Part shown: one piece after another, positions 1 through 7,991 of the stretch
Position numbering within the stretch: position 1 is the first letter of the stretch
Layout: each line of letters starts with the position of its first letter
NCBI RefSeq assembly: GCF_013385635.1
Contig: NZ_JACAPR010000043.1
Span: 1 to 64,000, forward strand
DNA from: Pseudomonas gingeri
GTDB taxonomy: Bacteria > Pseudomonadota > Gammaproteobacteria > Pseudomonadales > Pseudomonadaceae
Length of the DNA stretch: 64,000 nucleotides
Reading direction: 5' to 3'
The notes under the pieces: generated by a model
Database searches by the model: none
What the model saw: the letters and a program-made list of their open reading frames with translations, nothing else
Told to the model about the DNA's origin: nothing
Program-made: the position numbers and the translations under genes

Positions 1-1
1 C

Positions 2-163
2 TACTGGTACAAGTACGTGGGTCTGGAAGGCCGCGTGATCGGCATGACCACCTACGGCGAGTCGGCGCCTGCGCCGGCCTTGTTCGAGCACTTCGGCATC
101 ACCCTGCAGGGCGTGCTTGAGGCGGCACAAGCCTTGTCGGACCGGTCGCGGATGAAGCGATGA
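2..163 (+). CDS. tktA: Transketolase, C-terminal fragment
   Basis: This is the last 53 codons of a gene that enters from the left edge and ends at TGA 161-163. The frame reads YKYVGLEGRVIGMTTYGES followed by APAPALFEHFGI, the highly conserved C-terminal domain of bacterial transketolase. That enzyme is the thiamine-diphosphate enzyme of the pentose phosphate pathway and Calvin-type sugar rearrangements. The catalytic and ThDP-binding parts lie outside the window. The family call rests on this short tail but is distinctive. In Pseudomonas the core transketolase usually sits in a housekeeping context; here it borders accessory genes, so a second copy is possible. Confidence 0.85.
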   Translation, partial: YWYKYVGLEGRVIGMTTYGESAPAPALFEHFGITLQGVLEAAQALSDRSRMKR

Positions 164-197
164 GTGTGTAGGCGTTATCGCGACTGAACCGGACAGT

Positions 198-239
198 CCC
201 GCCGGGTGGGCGGCCCGAACGGGTTGCTCCCCCGGCGGG
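198..239 (+). terminator. Hairpin after transketolase, possible terminator
   Basis: A perfect 9-bp inverted repeat, CCCGCCGGG at 198-206 and CCCGGCGGG at 231-239, lies 35 bp after the transketolase stop and before the chemoreceptor. The loop is long (24 nt) and no T-tract follows. It could be a weak or Rho-assisted terminator, or only a GC-rich coincidence. Confidence 0.3.
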
Positions 240-276
240 CGGGTGCTCGTGGTCAATTATTTACCTGGAGTGACAT

Positions 277-1905
277 ATGCTTCTCAGAAAGCTGAACCTC
301 GCGCCTCGTTCGGTTGTATGTTTCGGGCTGTTCTGCCTGTTGATCATTGGCATGGGTTTGTTCGCACTGAGACAGGCGGCAGCGCTCAATGACGCCGAGG
401 ACCTGGTCGAGGGCATGGTCCTGCCGACGGTCCAGGTCCTGGGCGAACTCGATAAAAGCTTTGTCCTGGTCCGTGCCGACAATGCCAGCCTGCGCAACCC
501 GCTTGAAACCGAAGAGGTCAATGCCCGGGGCCTGGAGGAGATAACGGCGTTGCGTGCCAGCACCGGGGAGCAGATGAAGCGCCTGTCGGGGCTGATCGTC
601 ACGGCGCAGGAGCGGGCATTGTTCGACGCGTTGCAAACCAGTATCCAGGCCTTCAATGTCATCGAGGACCGCTACCTGGCCTTCATGACGGCAAACGATC
701 TGATCGGCGCCAACCGTTTCACCCAGAGCGATGTGCGTCCGGGAATCGACCGGGTGTCTTCCGGCATCCAGGCGCTGATCGAGCAGGGGCAGCTCAAGGC
801 CAGGAATGCCGGCGAAGCGGCGAGTGCGGTCTATCGCCAGACACGCATCATGGTCAGTGTGCTGATCGTCGCGTCCCTGGTCATCACATTGCTGCTGGCC
901 TGGCTGTACACCCGCAGCGTCATGGTGCCCCTGGGGCAGTCCCTGGAGATCGCCCGGCGTATTGCGCGCAACGATCTCAGTCAGCCCGTCGAGGTCAAGG
1001 GTTCGGATGAACTGGCTCGACTGCTGGTAGCACTGGTCACCATGCAGGCCAATCTGCGGGAGACCATCACCCGGATTGGCGGTTCGTCCACCCAGTTGGC
1101 CGCCACCGCCGAGCAAATGCAGGCGGTGACGGAGGAGGCCGCCAGGGGGATGGTTCGCCAGGACAGTGAGATCGCCATGGCGGCCACGGCCGTCACCGAG
1201 ATGAGCGCCGCCGTCGATGAGGTGGCCAGCAACGCGACCCTGGCCTGTACCGCCGCGAACACCTCGAGCCTGACCGCCTCGCGTGGGCGTGGTCGTGTCG
1301 ATGAGACCCTGGGTGCCATTGGCCTGATGGTGTCGAGCGTGCAATCGACTTCCACGGATATAAAGAGGCTGTCGCTCATGGCCGTGGACATCAGCAAGGT
1401 GATGGATGTGATCCGGGCCATTGCCGAGCAGACCAACCTGCTGGCCTTGAACGCGGCGATCGAGGCGGCGCGTGCCGGCGAGGCCGGGCGCGGCTTTGCC
1501 GTAGTGGCCGATGAAGTGCGGGCGCTGGCCCACCGTACCCAGGTCTCCACGCAGGAAATCGAGACGATGATCGGCGATATCCAGGCGGGCACCGGCCATG
1601 CCGTGGCCTCCATGGAGCAGACCACCACGCAGGCGGAAAAAACCTTGCGCCTGGCCGAGGCGGCGGGCCAGGCCCTGAGCGAGATCACCGAATCGATCGG
1701 CCATATCAACGAGCGCAACCTGCTGATCTCGACGGCTGCCGAGGAGCAGGCGCAGGTCGCGCGGGAGGTGGATCGAAGTCTGGTCAGCATTCGCGACCTT
1801 TCGACGCAAACGGCTACCGGGTCGCACCAGACGTCCATTGTCAGCGGCGAGCTTTCCAGGTTGGCCGTCGGTCTCCAGGGGTTGGTCGAGCAATTCAGGC
1901 TGTAG
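277..1905 (+). CDS. Methyl-accepting chemotaxis protein
   Basis: This is a transmembrane chemoreceptor of 542 residues that would signal to CheA/CheW at the cell pole. It has an N-terminal membrane segment at about residues 13-33, a roughly 155-residue helical periplasmic sensor of the four-helix-bundle type, a second membrane segment at about 191-211, a HAMP linker (about 212-265) and a long cytoplasmic coiled coil. The hairpin tip at 384-418 starts EQTNLLALNAAIEAARAGE and is the universally conserved CheA/CheW contact. There is no CheR-binding pentapeptide at the C-terminus (it ends LVEQFRL). The start is ATG 277, preceded by GGAG 8 bp upstream. It appears monocistronic and converges on nitH. 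The ligand cannot be predicted; its place beside nit1C may be incidental. Confidence 0.93.
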   Translation: MLLRKLNLAPRSVVCFGLFCLLIIGMGLFALRQAAALNDAEDLVEGMVLPTVQVLGELDKSFVLVRADNASLRNPLETEEVNARGLEEITALRASTGEQMKRLSGLIVTAQERALFDALQTSIQAFNVIEDRYLAFMTANDLIGANRFTQSDVRPGIDRVSSGIQALIEQGQLKARNAGEAASAVYRQTRIMVSVLIVASLVITLLLAWLYTRSVMVPLGQSLEIARRIARNDLSQPVEVKGSDELARLLVALVTMQANLRETITRIGGSSTQLAATAEQMQAVTEEAARGMVRQDSEIAMAATAVTEMSAAVDEVASNATLACTAANTSSLTASRGRGRVDETLGAIGLMVSSVQSTSTDIKRLSLMAVDISKVMDVIRAIAEQTNLLALNAAIEAARAGEAGRGFAVVADEVRALAHRTQVSTQEIETMIGDIQAGTGHAVASMEQTTTQAEKTLRLAEAAGQALSEITESIGHINERNLLISTAAEEQAQVAREVDRSLVSIRDLSTQTATGSHQTSIVSGELSRLAVGLQGLVEQFRL

Positions 1906-1926
1906 AGGGGTTGCCGGGTCGCCCGA

Positions 1927-3153
1927 TCAGCCCCGTTGCGCCGCCAGGTGTTCCACCAGGTACTGCGCATCCCGGGCAATCCCCGAGAACCTGCCCGAGC
2001 CCCAGGTGTGCAGCCACGGCAGGCCGAGGAAATACAGGCCGGGGCGAGAGGTGACGCCACGGTGGTGCCCGGGATAGCTGCGGCCATTGAAAACCGGCAC
2101 ATCGACCCAACTGAAGTCCGGCTGGAAACCAATGCACCAGATGATGCTGGTGATGCCGCTGCCGCTCAGGTCCAGTTCGTTCCTCTCGGCTTGCGGGGTC
2201 CAGAGCGGGGTGTACGGTGTGCCGGCAGGCGCCTCGATGGCGTTATCGGCGATGTATTTGTCGATGCTGCTGTTGATGCGGTTGTACACGGCGTCGGCGG
2301 CATCCAGGTTGGTCCCCAGGTCGCCGGCGAATTTCAGGGTACTGTCGTCCAGGCTGTCCAGCCGCCCGAACAATTCCATGCCTTCGCTGGCGAAGCGCCG
2401 CAAGTCGATGTCGCGCCCGCCATCACGCCCGGTGACGTAATGGTTGGTGTTGTCGCGCACGCCTTCGCGCAGTGGGTGGGTGTCGACGCCGATATCGTAG
2501 TAGCCCATCTGCGCCAGCCAGTCGACCACATCCTTGCCGCGATAGAAGCGGGCGCAACGCGGCGCGTCGCCGACCGCCAGGAACACCTTGCGCCCGGCCA
2601 GGTGCAGGTCCTCGGCGATCTGCGCCCCGGACTGCCCGGAGCCGACCACCAGCACCGCACCGGCGGGCAGGGCCTGGGGGGTGCGGTACTGCTCGGAGTG
2701 GATCTGGCTGATCCCGGCGGGCAGGCGTTCGGCCAGCCGCGGGATGATCGGCGTGTGATAACCGCCACTGGCGACAATCACCTGGTCGGCGGTGAAGTCG
2801 CCGGCCGAGGTGTTGAGCAGGTAGCCGCCCTCGGCGCGCGCGGTCATGCGCTGCACGGCCACGCCTTCCCGGACCGGCGCCTTGACCTTGGCGATGAACC
2901 CGTCGAGGTAGTCGATGATCTGCTCTTTCTTCATGAAACCATGGGGATCGTCACCCTCATACGGGTGGCCTGGCAGGGCACATTGCCAATTCGGTGTCAC
3001 CAGGCAGAAGGCATCCCAGCGCTGGTTACGCCAGGTGTGCGTCAGGCTGTGCTTTTCCAGCACCAGATGATCGATGTCCTGTTGTTGCAGGTAATAACTG
3101 GCGGAGAGTCCGGCCTGGCCGCCGCCGACGACGATGGCTTTGTAGTGAGTCAT
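1927..3153 (-). CDS. nitH: NitH: flavin-dependent oxidoreductase of nit1C (MSMEG_0569 family)
   Basis: This is a 408-residue FAD/NAD(P)H monooxygenase-like protein. The FAD-binding GxGxxG motif lies at residues 10-15 (VVGGGQAGLSASYYL), and a second Rossmann motif near residue 167 (VVGSGQSGAQIAEDL) fits NAD(P)H binding, as in Baeyer-Villiger and N-hydroxylating monooxygenases. I chose ATG 3153 because AGGAGG lies 8 bp upstream; the open frame runs further but without a signal. It is the last gene of the minus-strand nit1C cluster, 32 bp after nitG. In known nit1C clusters the equivalent gene is called nitH, and its exact reaction is not established. The assignment rests on the full conserved gene neighbourhood as well as on the sequence. 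Confidence 0.9.
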   Translation of the reverse strand: MTHYKAIVVGGGQAGLSASYYLQQQDIDHLVLEKHSLTHTWRNQRWDAFCLVTPNWQCALPGHPYEGDDPHGFMKKEQIIDYLDGFIAKVKAPVREGVAVQRMTARAEGGYLLNTSAGDFTADQVIVASGGYHTPIIPRLAERLPAGISQIHSEQYRTPQALPAGAVLVVGSGQSGAQIAEDLHLAGRKVFLAVGDAPRCARFYRGKDVVDWLAQMGYYDIGVDTHPLREGVRDNTNHYVTGRDGGRDIDLRRFASEGMELFGRLDSLDDSTLKFAGDLGTNLDAADAVYNRINSSIDKYIADNAIEAPAGTPYTPLWTPQAERNELDLSGSGITSIIWCIGFQPDFSWVDVPVFNGRSYPGHHRGVTSRPGLYFLGLPWLHTWGSGRFSGIARDAQYLVEHLAAQRG

Positions 3154-3185
3154 GTTGCAATCCTCCTGGGGGATGAGCGGGGCGC

Positions 3186-3512
3186 TCAGATATCGCCGAA
3201 GCCCGCGTAGTGAACCTTGCCGGCACCCTGGTTGCTGATGTCCAGCACCTGCACCCGGGCATCCGGATCGGCAAAGGCGCGGGCCATCAGGCGCAGGCCG
3301 CCGAGGCTGTCCATGGCCGAACTGCAATAGAACCCCTTGACCTGCCTGACCCGCTCCGAGGCGGCGTTCAGGCCGGTTTCCGCGCGGCGCAGAAACTCGG
3401 CCATGGCATAGGAACGACCGGCTTCGAGGTGTTCGTAGATGGTGGTCGAAGGGGAGTAGGCGTTGCTTTCCTGGCCATCGGGCCAGCGCAGGCGAATATT
3501 GACGGCGGGCAT
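3186..3512 (-). CDS. nitG: NitG: small nit1C protein (MSMEG_0570 family)
   Basis: This 108-residue protein has no recognisable catalytic motif. It begins MPAVNIRLRWPDGQ and contains YCSSAMDSLGGL near its middle. Its size, sequence style and position between an AIR-synthase-like gene and a flavin oxidoreductase match the MSMEG_0570 nitrogen-starvation family, called NitG in nit1C clusters. Start ATG 3512 has AAGGAG about 7 bp upstream. That start lies one base beyond the nitF stop, so translation is probably coupled. A longer frame in the same register overlaps nitF and has no support. Function is unknown in the family; a carrier or chaperone role for the operon's enzymes is possible but unproven. 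Confidence 0.85.
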   Translation of the reverse strand: MPAVNIRLRWPDGQESNAYSPSTTIYEHLEAGRSYAMAEFLRRAETGLNAASERVRQVKGFYCSSAMDSLGGLRLMARAFADPDARVQVLDISNQGAGKVHYAGFGDI

Positions 3513-3513
3513 G

Positions 3514-4542
3514 TCAGTGCTCCTTTGAGATGACTGAAAGTGCAAAGTCGGGGTAGCTGAAGCCGGTGAACGGTTGCTCGGCCAGGTTCCAGAACTCGTA
3601 TTGCTCATCGCCCTGGCCGACCCGCAGCCGGGCGCTGTCATCGACCTCGCCGATGCAGGCGCAGTGAATACCTTCAAAGGCAAAGGCGGCCTCGACGGTG
3701 GCCACGTCCTTGCGCGCCAGGGTGAGCAGGAAGCCGTAGCTGGGGAACGCCTGCAGCCAGCGCTCCAGCGCGGCACCGACCGGCAGGGGCAGGGCGTCGA
3801 GGTCGATGCGCGCACCGCAGGTCGTGGGCTCCAGCAGCATCAGCAAGGTGCCGAGAACCCCGGCGTTGCTGATGTCCTTGGCGGCCAGCAGGAGGCCGGC
3901 TTCGGCCAGGCGCGGGATGACTTCGAGTTTTTCCCGCAGGCGTTCGGCGGGCACGTTTTCAAAGGCTTTCCAGTAGGGCGCGGTGCCGTGCCAGCTGCCG
4001 TCGAGGTCCACGGCCATGGCGATGACCTGGCCCGGCGCGACGTGCAGGGTCGATAGCAGGCTGCGTGCCCAGCCGCTGATCGCCACCGCCAGGGCCGCCG
4101 GATTGCCTGGGGCCTGGCTGGTGTGGCCGCCGGCGAGGATCAGGCCGTAGGCCTGGCAGGCGTCACGGATGCCGGCCAGGACACTGTCGGCGGCTTGGCT
4201 GTCATGGTGCCAATAGGCGTTGACCACGGCGCTGGCGCGACCGCCCATGGCGGTGATATCGCTGACGTTGGCCATCACCGCCGACCAGCCGGCGAACCAC
4301 GGCGCCTGCTCGACAAAGGCCGGGATCATGCCTTCGATGGCCAGCAACTGATACTGGTCGCCACAGCGGATCGCCGCCGTGTCATCGCCGGGTAACGCAT
4401 AGTGATCGTCGTGGCTGATGGCGTGTGCCGGCAGTGTCCGCGCCGGATGCTGTATCGCCAGCTTGGCGCGCATCGCCGGAGTGTCACGCAGCCTGTGCAG
4501 CATGGCCGGCAGTGCGCTCTGGACGCGTCTCGGATCAGTCAT
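3514..4542 (-). CDS. nitF: NitF: AIR-synthase-like protein (sll0787 family)
   Basis: This 342-residue protein belongs to the AIR synthase / ThiL / SelD / HypE ATP-binding superfamily. Visible features are the acidic GDDTAAI segment near residue 53, the VMANVSDITAMGGRA segment near 90-104 (the conserved metal-ATP part), and SNAGVLGTLLMLLE in the C-terminal half. Superfamily members transfer phosphate from ATP onto an amide, selenide or thiamine phosphate. The substrate in nit1C is unknown. Its start overlaps the end of nitE by 8 bp (4535-4542). In mycobacteria the GNAT and AIR-synthase-related parts are reported as one fused protein (MSMEG_0567), so this tight overlap of separate genes fits a common function. 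Confidence 0.9.
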   Translation of the reverse strand: MTDPRRVQSALPAMLHRLRDTPAMRAKLAIQHPARTLPAHAISHDDHYALPGDDTAAIRCGDQYQLLAIEGMIPAFVEQAPWFAGWSAVMANVSDITAMGGRASAVVNAYWHHDSQAADSVLAGIRDACQAYGLILAGGHTSQAPGNPAALAVAISGWARSLLSTLHVAPGQVIAMAVDLDGSWHGTAPYWKAFENVPAERLREKLEVIPRLAEAGLLLAAKDISNAGVLGTLLMLLEPTTCGARIDLDALPLPVGAALERWLQAFPSYGFLLTLARKDVATVEAAFAFEGIHCACIGEVDDSARLRVGQGDEQYEFWNLAEQPFTGFSYPDFALSVISKEH

Positions 4543-5095
4543 GTCGGCTTACCTTGCGGGGCACCAGCGCGACTTGCCGGGGCATGAACGGATAGCGCTC
4601 CAGCCGGGCCTGCATCAGGCAGTGCGGCTGACCCAGCAGGTCCATGGGCCGCAAGGTCTGCCAATGCAGGCTGTGGAAGTAGCTCTCGTTGGCCTGCTGC
4701 ACGGTGGCGAGGAAGGTCCGGCAGCCGAGGTCGATGGCCCGCGACACGGCCTCGTTGACCAGCGCCTTGCCGATCATGCCGTGACGACGGTAGGCCCGCT
4801 CGACACACAGGCGGCCGCCATACCAGGTTCCCGGTGCGCTCTCGTAGATGCGCACCGCGCCGACGACCTGCTCGGGCATGCCGCAGTGATGGGCCACGGC
4901 GACGATGGGGATGGCCTGGAAATCCTTGTCGTCCTTGTCCTGGGCCAGCAGTTGCTGCTCGGCGCAGAACACCGCACGGCGCAGCGCGTAGTAATCCTGG
5001 CGCTCCCAGGCTTCGGCGGCGGGCTTGACCAGCAGGTCATCGGCGAGAAAATCGCTGAAGGTGCTGTCGATCAGGGCAAAGGCGTGTTCGGCCAT
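4535..5095 (-). CDS. nitE: NitE: GNAT N-acetyltransferase (sll0786 family)
   Basis: This 186-residue GNAT-fold acetyltransferase has an acetyl-CoA binding core near residues 100-113 (VERAYRRHGMIGKALV), the usual R/QxxGxG/A-type pyrophosphate loop in variant form. The conserved segment YYALRRAVFCAEQQLL lies at about 31-46. It corresponds to the N-terminal half of MSMEG_0567 and to cyanobacterial sll0786. It starts at ATG 5095, 15 bp after the nitD stop, and overlaps nitF by 8 bp. The acetyl acceptor is unknown; in a nitrile/cyanide cluster it could modify an amine intermediate, but that is speculation. Confidence 0.9.
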   Translation of the reverse strand: MAEHAFALIDSTFSDFLADDLLVKPAAEAWERQDYYALRRAVFCAEQQLLAQDKDDKDFQAIPIVAVAHHCGMPEQVVGAVRIYESAPGTWYGGRLCVERAYRRHGMIGKALVNEAVSRAIDLGCRTFLATVQQANESYFHSLHWQTLRPMDLLGQPHCLMQARLERYPFMPRQVALVPRKVSRHD

Positions 5096-5110
5096 GGCGT
5101 GGGACTCCCG

Positions 5111-6211
5111 TTACTCGTGGTGTTTCAGGGCTGAGCAGGCGCCGCATTTGGCGCAGCCGGCGTTGATCTGGTCCGAGTGCAGGCCGTGCCTGCGCAGGCT
5201 GGCGCCGATGCGCGGGTAGAGTCGCTGCATGAAGGCGCTGTCGGGCTTGGGATGCTGGGCCAGCGGCGTGCCATCGATGGGCACGAACGGCACGACGAAG
5301 GGGTACACGCCGGCACTGGCCAGGCGTTCGCTTATCTGCGCGATGGCGTCTTCGCTGTCACCCAGGCCGGCGAGGATGTAGGTGCTGACCTGGCCTCGAC
5401 CGAACACCTGGACGGCGGCGTCGAAGGCACTGAAGTAGCGCTCCAGCGGCACCTCGGCCTTGCCCGGCATGATGCGTTGGCGCACGGCGTCGGTGACCGC
5501 TTCCAGGTGCATGCCCAGGGAAACCACGCCGCTGTCCTTGAGGCGCTGGAACCAGGCATCGTCGTCCGGCGGTTCGCACTGGGCCTGGATCGGCAGGTCG
5601 ACCACGGCGCTCACGGCCGCTGCGGATTCGCAGAGAATGGCGGCGCCACGGTCGGGCGTCTGCGGCGTGCCGGTGGTCATCACCATGTGCTTGACGCCAT
5701 CGAGCTCCACCGCGGCCCTGGCGACTTCGGCCAGTTGCGCGGGGCGTTTGCGGGCGATGGTCTTGCCCGTGGCGAGGGACTGGCCGATGGCGCAAAACTG
5801 GCAGGAGGTTGCGGCTTCGTTCATGCGGATGCAGTGCTGCAGGATCGTGGTCGCCAGCACGTCTTTGCTGTGCAGCGTGGCGATTTTCCAGTAGGGCGTG
5901 CCATCTTCGGTGCTCAGGGCATAGAAGTTCGGCACCCCTGGCAACTGCACCCGGCCGACCTGGAGGCCTTCACGAAAGATCAGCGCCTGGCTTCCGGCCG
6001 CATCGGGGACGGCGGAGTAGGGCGAGTCCAGGGAGGCGCGGTTGAGCATCGGTACCATGGCGGTGTGGGCGCCCAGGCTCAGCGCCTTGTGGTCCGAAGG
6101 CCCGGCGCCGCCTTTGCGCGACAGGCCGTCGGCACCTTGCCAGCGCACGCCGTGGCATTGCAGTTCGGCCAGCAGGTCGGTGCCGGCCGGGGAGGCGGGC
6201 AGGCTACTCAT
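5111..6211 (-). CDS. nitD: NitD: radical SAM enzyme (MSMEG_0568 family)
   Basis: This 366-residue radical S-adenosylmethionine protein is the most unusual enzyme of nit1C. The cluster-binding cysteines are C127, C137 and C140 (HCIRMNEAATSCQFCAIG), giving CX9CX2C instead of the canonical CX3CX2C. Three more cysteines, C353, C356 and C359 (GCAKCGACS), sit at the C-terminus and could ligate an auxiliary iron-sulfur cluster. The middle of the protein fits a TIM-barrel radical SAM core (VMTTGTPQTPDRGA, SLGMHLEAV, STYILAGLGD). The start is ATG 6211, overlapping the nitC stop by 8 bp; upstream in-frame codons would overlap nitC further. The reaction is unknown. The homologous gene is part of the nit1C set needed for cyanide growth in some pseudomonads. 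Confidence 0.92.
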   Translation of the reverse strand: MSSLPASPAGTDLLAELQCHGVRWQGADGLSRKGGAGPSDHKALSLGAHTAMVPMLNRASLDSPYSAVPDAAGSQALIFREGLQVGRVQLPGVPNFYALSTEDGTPYWKIATLHSKDVLATTILQHCIRMNEAATSCQFCAIGQSLATGKTIARKRPAQLAEVARAAVELDGVKHMVMTTGTPQTPDRGAAILCESAAAVSAVVDLPIQAQCEPPDDDAWFQRLKDSGVVSLGMHLEAVTDAVRQRIMPGKAEVPLERYFSAFDAAVQVFGRGQVSTYILAGLGDSEDAIAQISERLASAGVYPFVVPFVPIDGTPLAQHPKPDSAFMQRLYPRIGASLRRHGLHSDQINAGCAKCGACSALKHHE

Positions 6212-7160
6212 GGGCCTGCCCCGCGAAGCTTTCGCGTCGCTCATGCAGGTGTGCGGCGGGGCGCCGGTCAATCAGCAGGCTCAGCAGTTCGGGGCGGCTG
6301 TAATGTCCCACCGAGTCCATCATCCGCTTGCGCTTGTCGATCAGGTTGAAGTCGAGATCGGCGATCACCACCCCTTCGCCACTGCGCAGCGGCTCGCCCA
6401 GCAACTTGCCTTCCGGCGAAACGATGGCGGTGAAGCAGCCGCCGGAAATGGGTTCCAGGGCGCAGCCGGTGTCGGCCATGATCCGGGCCTGCTGTTCGGC
6501 ATCCAGCCATGCCGTGGCATTGACCACGAAGCACCCGGACTCCAGCGCGTGGTGGCGGATGGTGACTTCAATCTGTTCGGCGAAGATCTGCCCGACCAGG
6601 GAACCGGGGAACATCGCCGCATGAATCTGCTCGCCATCGGCCATCAAGGCATAGCGCGCCAGCGGATTGTAATGTTCCCAGCAGGCCAGTGCGCCGATGC
6701 GGCCGACGGCGCTGTCCGTGGCACGCAGGCCCGAACCGTCGCCTTGGCCCCAGACCATGCGTTCGTGGTAGGTGGGGGTGATCTTGCGCCGATGCTGGAT
6801 CAGCGTGCCGTCGGCATCGAACAGCAACTGCGCGTTGTAGATCGTGCCGCCATCGCGTTCGTTGATACCGATGCAGGCGACGATCCCGGCTTCGCGGCAG
6901 GCTTCACCCAATTGCCGGGTCACATCGGACGGCACGGTGACCGACTGTTCCAGCAGCTGCAGATGCTCCCTGCCCATCGCGAAGGGTGGTTGGACAAAGG
7001 AAAAATAGGGGTAGTAAGGCACCACGGTTTCCGGGAACACCGCGAACCGCACACCTTGGCGGCCCAGGTCCAGAAGCGTGTTGCAGAGCTTCGCCACCGT
7101 GGCTTCACGGGAGTACAACACGGGGCTGAACTGCACGGCGGCAGCGCGGATAGTGGGCAT
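6204..7160 (-). CDS. nitC: NitC: nitrilase of nit1C (Nit6803 type)
   Basis: This is a 318-residue nitrilase of the carbon-nitrogen hydrolase superfamily, converting a nitrile to a carboxylic acid and ammonia. The catalytic triad is visible: E44 (VFPETVVPYYPYF), K126 (HRRKITPTYHER) and C160 (GALACWEHYNPLARYAL). The fourth conserved Glu is at E133. Start ATG 7160 opens with MPTIRAAAVQFSPV, the normal N-terminus; a longer frame upstream carries no family sequence. It lies 107 bp after nitB and overlaps nitD by 8 bp. Cyanobacterial Nit6803 and Pseudomonas NitC act on aliphatic and aromatic nitriles. In cyanide-assimilating strains the cyanohydrins formed from HCN and oxo-acids are the proposed physiological substrates. 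Confidence 0.95.
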   Translation of the reverse strand: MPTIRAAAVQFSPVLYSREATVAKLCNTLLDLGRQGVRFAVFPETVVPYYPYFSFVQPPFAMGREHLQLLEQSVTVPSDVTRQLGEACREAGIVACIGINERDGGTIYNAQLLFDADGTLIQHRRKITPTYHERMVWGQGDGSGLRATDSAVGRIGALACWEHYNPLARYALMADGEQIHAAMFPGSLVGQIFAEQIEVTIRHHALESGCFVVNATAWLDAEQQARIMADTGCALEPISGGCFTAIVSPEGKLLGEPLRSGEGVVIADLDFNLIDKRKRMMDSVGHYSRPELLSLLIDRRPAAHLHERRESFAGQAHE

Positions 7161-7267
7161 GTCGGGGTTCCTGTCGGGGAGATCGGCTGTCGAGCGGCGT
7201 TGAACGTTGCGGTGCCGGCGATGGCGCTCACGGTCGCCATCGCACACCCACCAGGTTCGAGGCGAGC

Positions 7268-7750
7268 TTATGCGGTCCAGGTGTCGATGATCATGGCGCC
7301 CTCGCGGCGCATCAGCAGGCGCAGGTCCATCACGTCCAGCGGGTTGATCGGGCGGATGCCTTCGATCAGGGCTTTTTCGGTTTGGCCATAGAGGGCTTGC
7401 AGGGCGAAGCGACAGGCGTAGACCTCACCGCCTTCGGCCATGAAGGCCTTGATCTGGTTGTTCACCGCCAGATGGCCGGGGAAGGCTTCGGCGCCGAGGG
7501 TCGGGAAGCCGCGCTGTACACCCAGTTGCACACCAGGTCCGTAGAGCAGGATCTTGGTTTCGAAGCCTTTGCGCAGCAGACGCTTGGCCTGCAGCAGGTT
7601 GACCAGGCCGATGGACCCTTCGAAGGCGATGGTATGGAACGTCAGCAGGGCCTTGGCACCGGGTTCGGCCTTGACGTCCTCGAAGACTTTTTCTTCGTAA
7701 TTGACCAGGAAGTCGCCGTCTTGGTAATGGGCAATGTCCACGTTTGGCAT
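7268..7750 (-). CDS. nitB: NitB: first gene of nit1C (MSMEG_0572/sll0783 family)
   Basis: This 160-residue soluble protein opens the nit1C operon. It shows KALLTFHTIAFEGSIGLVNL followed by a small-domain pattern that reminds me of DsrE-like folds, but no catalytic residue can be assigned. The family is annotated as a nitrogen-starvation response protein and its molecular role is unknown. Start ATG 7750 opens with MPNVDIAHYQDGDFLV. A sigma-54 promoter lies 67-82 bp upstream, so this is the probable first gene of a seven-gene transcript running to 1927. Confidence 0.9.
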   Translation of the reverse strand: MPNVDIAHYQDGDFLVNYEEKVFEDVKAEPGAKALLTFHTIAFEGSIGLVNLLQAKRLLRKGFETKILLYGPGVQLGVQRGFPTLGAEAFPGHLAVNNQIKAFMAEGGEVYACRFALQALYGQTEKALIEGIRPINPLDVMDLRLLMRREGAMIIDTWTA

Positions 7751-7816
7751 GTTGTCGTCTCCGTTATGGTTGCTGTTATCGATGGCCGGGGAGCGGCTGA
7801 TCGTTGCAAGGCATAG

Positions 7817-7832
7817 AGCGAAGGGCGTGCCA
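7817..7832 (-). promoter_or_regulatory. Sigma-54 (-24/-12) promoter of nit1C
   Basis: On the minus strand 7832 to 7817 reads TGGCACGCCCTTCGCT. Against the sigma-54 consensus TGGCACG-N4-TTGCW it has one mismatch (TCGC for TTGC), and the GG and GC doublets keep the required 10-base gap. Transcription would start near 7805, about 55 bases before nitB. Known nit1C clusters in Pseudomonas carry a sigma-54-dependent activator gene (nitA), which agrees with this promoter type. Confidence 0.8.
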
Positions 7833-7931
7833 GTTTTTCGTGGTGTCGAGCGGGTGTTTTTATCTTGTTGAAAAATATAAGTATTTTTATTTTTTGGCGA
7901 ATTTTTTGAGCGAATCTGAGGAGATAAACGG

Positions 7932-7947
7932 CTACGTAATTACGTAG
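7932..7947. promoter_or_regulatory. Palindromic enhancer-like site 1 upstream of nitB
   Basis: CTACGTAATTACGTAG is a perfect 16-bp palindrome centred about 134 bp upstream of the predicted nitB transcription start, a typical distance for a sigma-54 activator enhancer. It matches TACG-N6-CGTA, as do the neighbouring site at 7951-7964 and the site upstream of the activator gene at 15278. It sits in an AT-rich stretch (about 7855-7965) that could bend. Confidence 0.7.
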
Positions 7948-7950
7948 AAA

Positions 7951-7964
7951 TACGATTATTCGTA
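7951..7964. promoter_or_regulatory. Palindromic enhancer-like site 2 upstream of nitB
   Basis: TACGATTATTCGTA has perfect 5-bp arms (TACGA/TCGTA) and again fits TACG-N6-CGTA. Its centre is 18 bp from that of site 1. Paired sites of this kind are usual for enhancer-binding protein dimers. Confidence 0.65.
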
Positions 7965-7991
7965 GTGTGCTTCGACGAGAGTTCGTATCCG

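Noticed and set aside
253..1893. A 546-codon open frame antisense to the chemoreceptor
   Set aside because: The chemoreceptor frame has the invariant signalling hairpin. The antisense product is low-complexity and rich in Arg, Gly and His, typical of a shadow.
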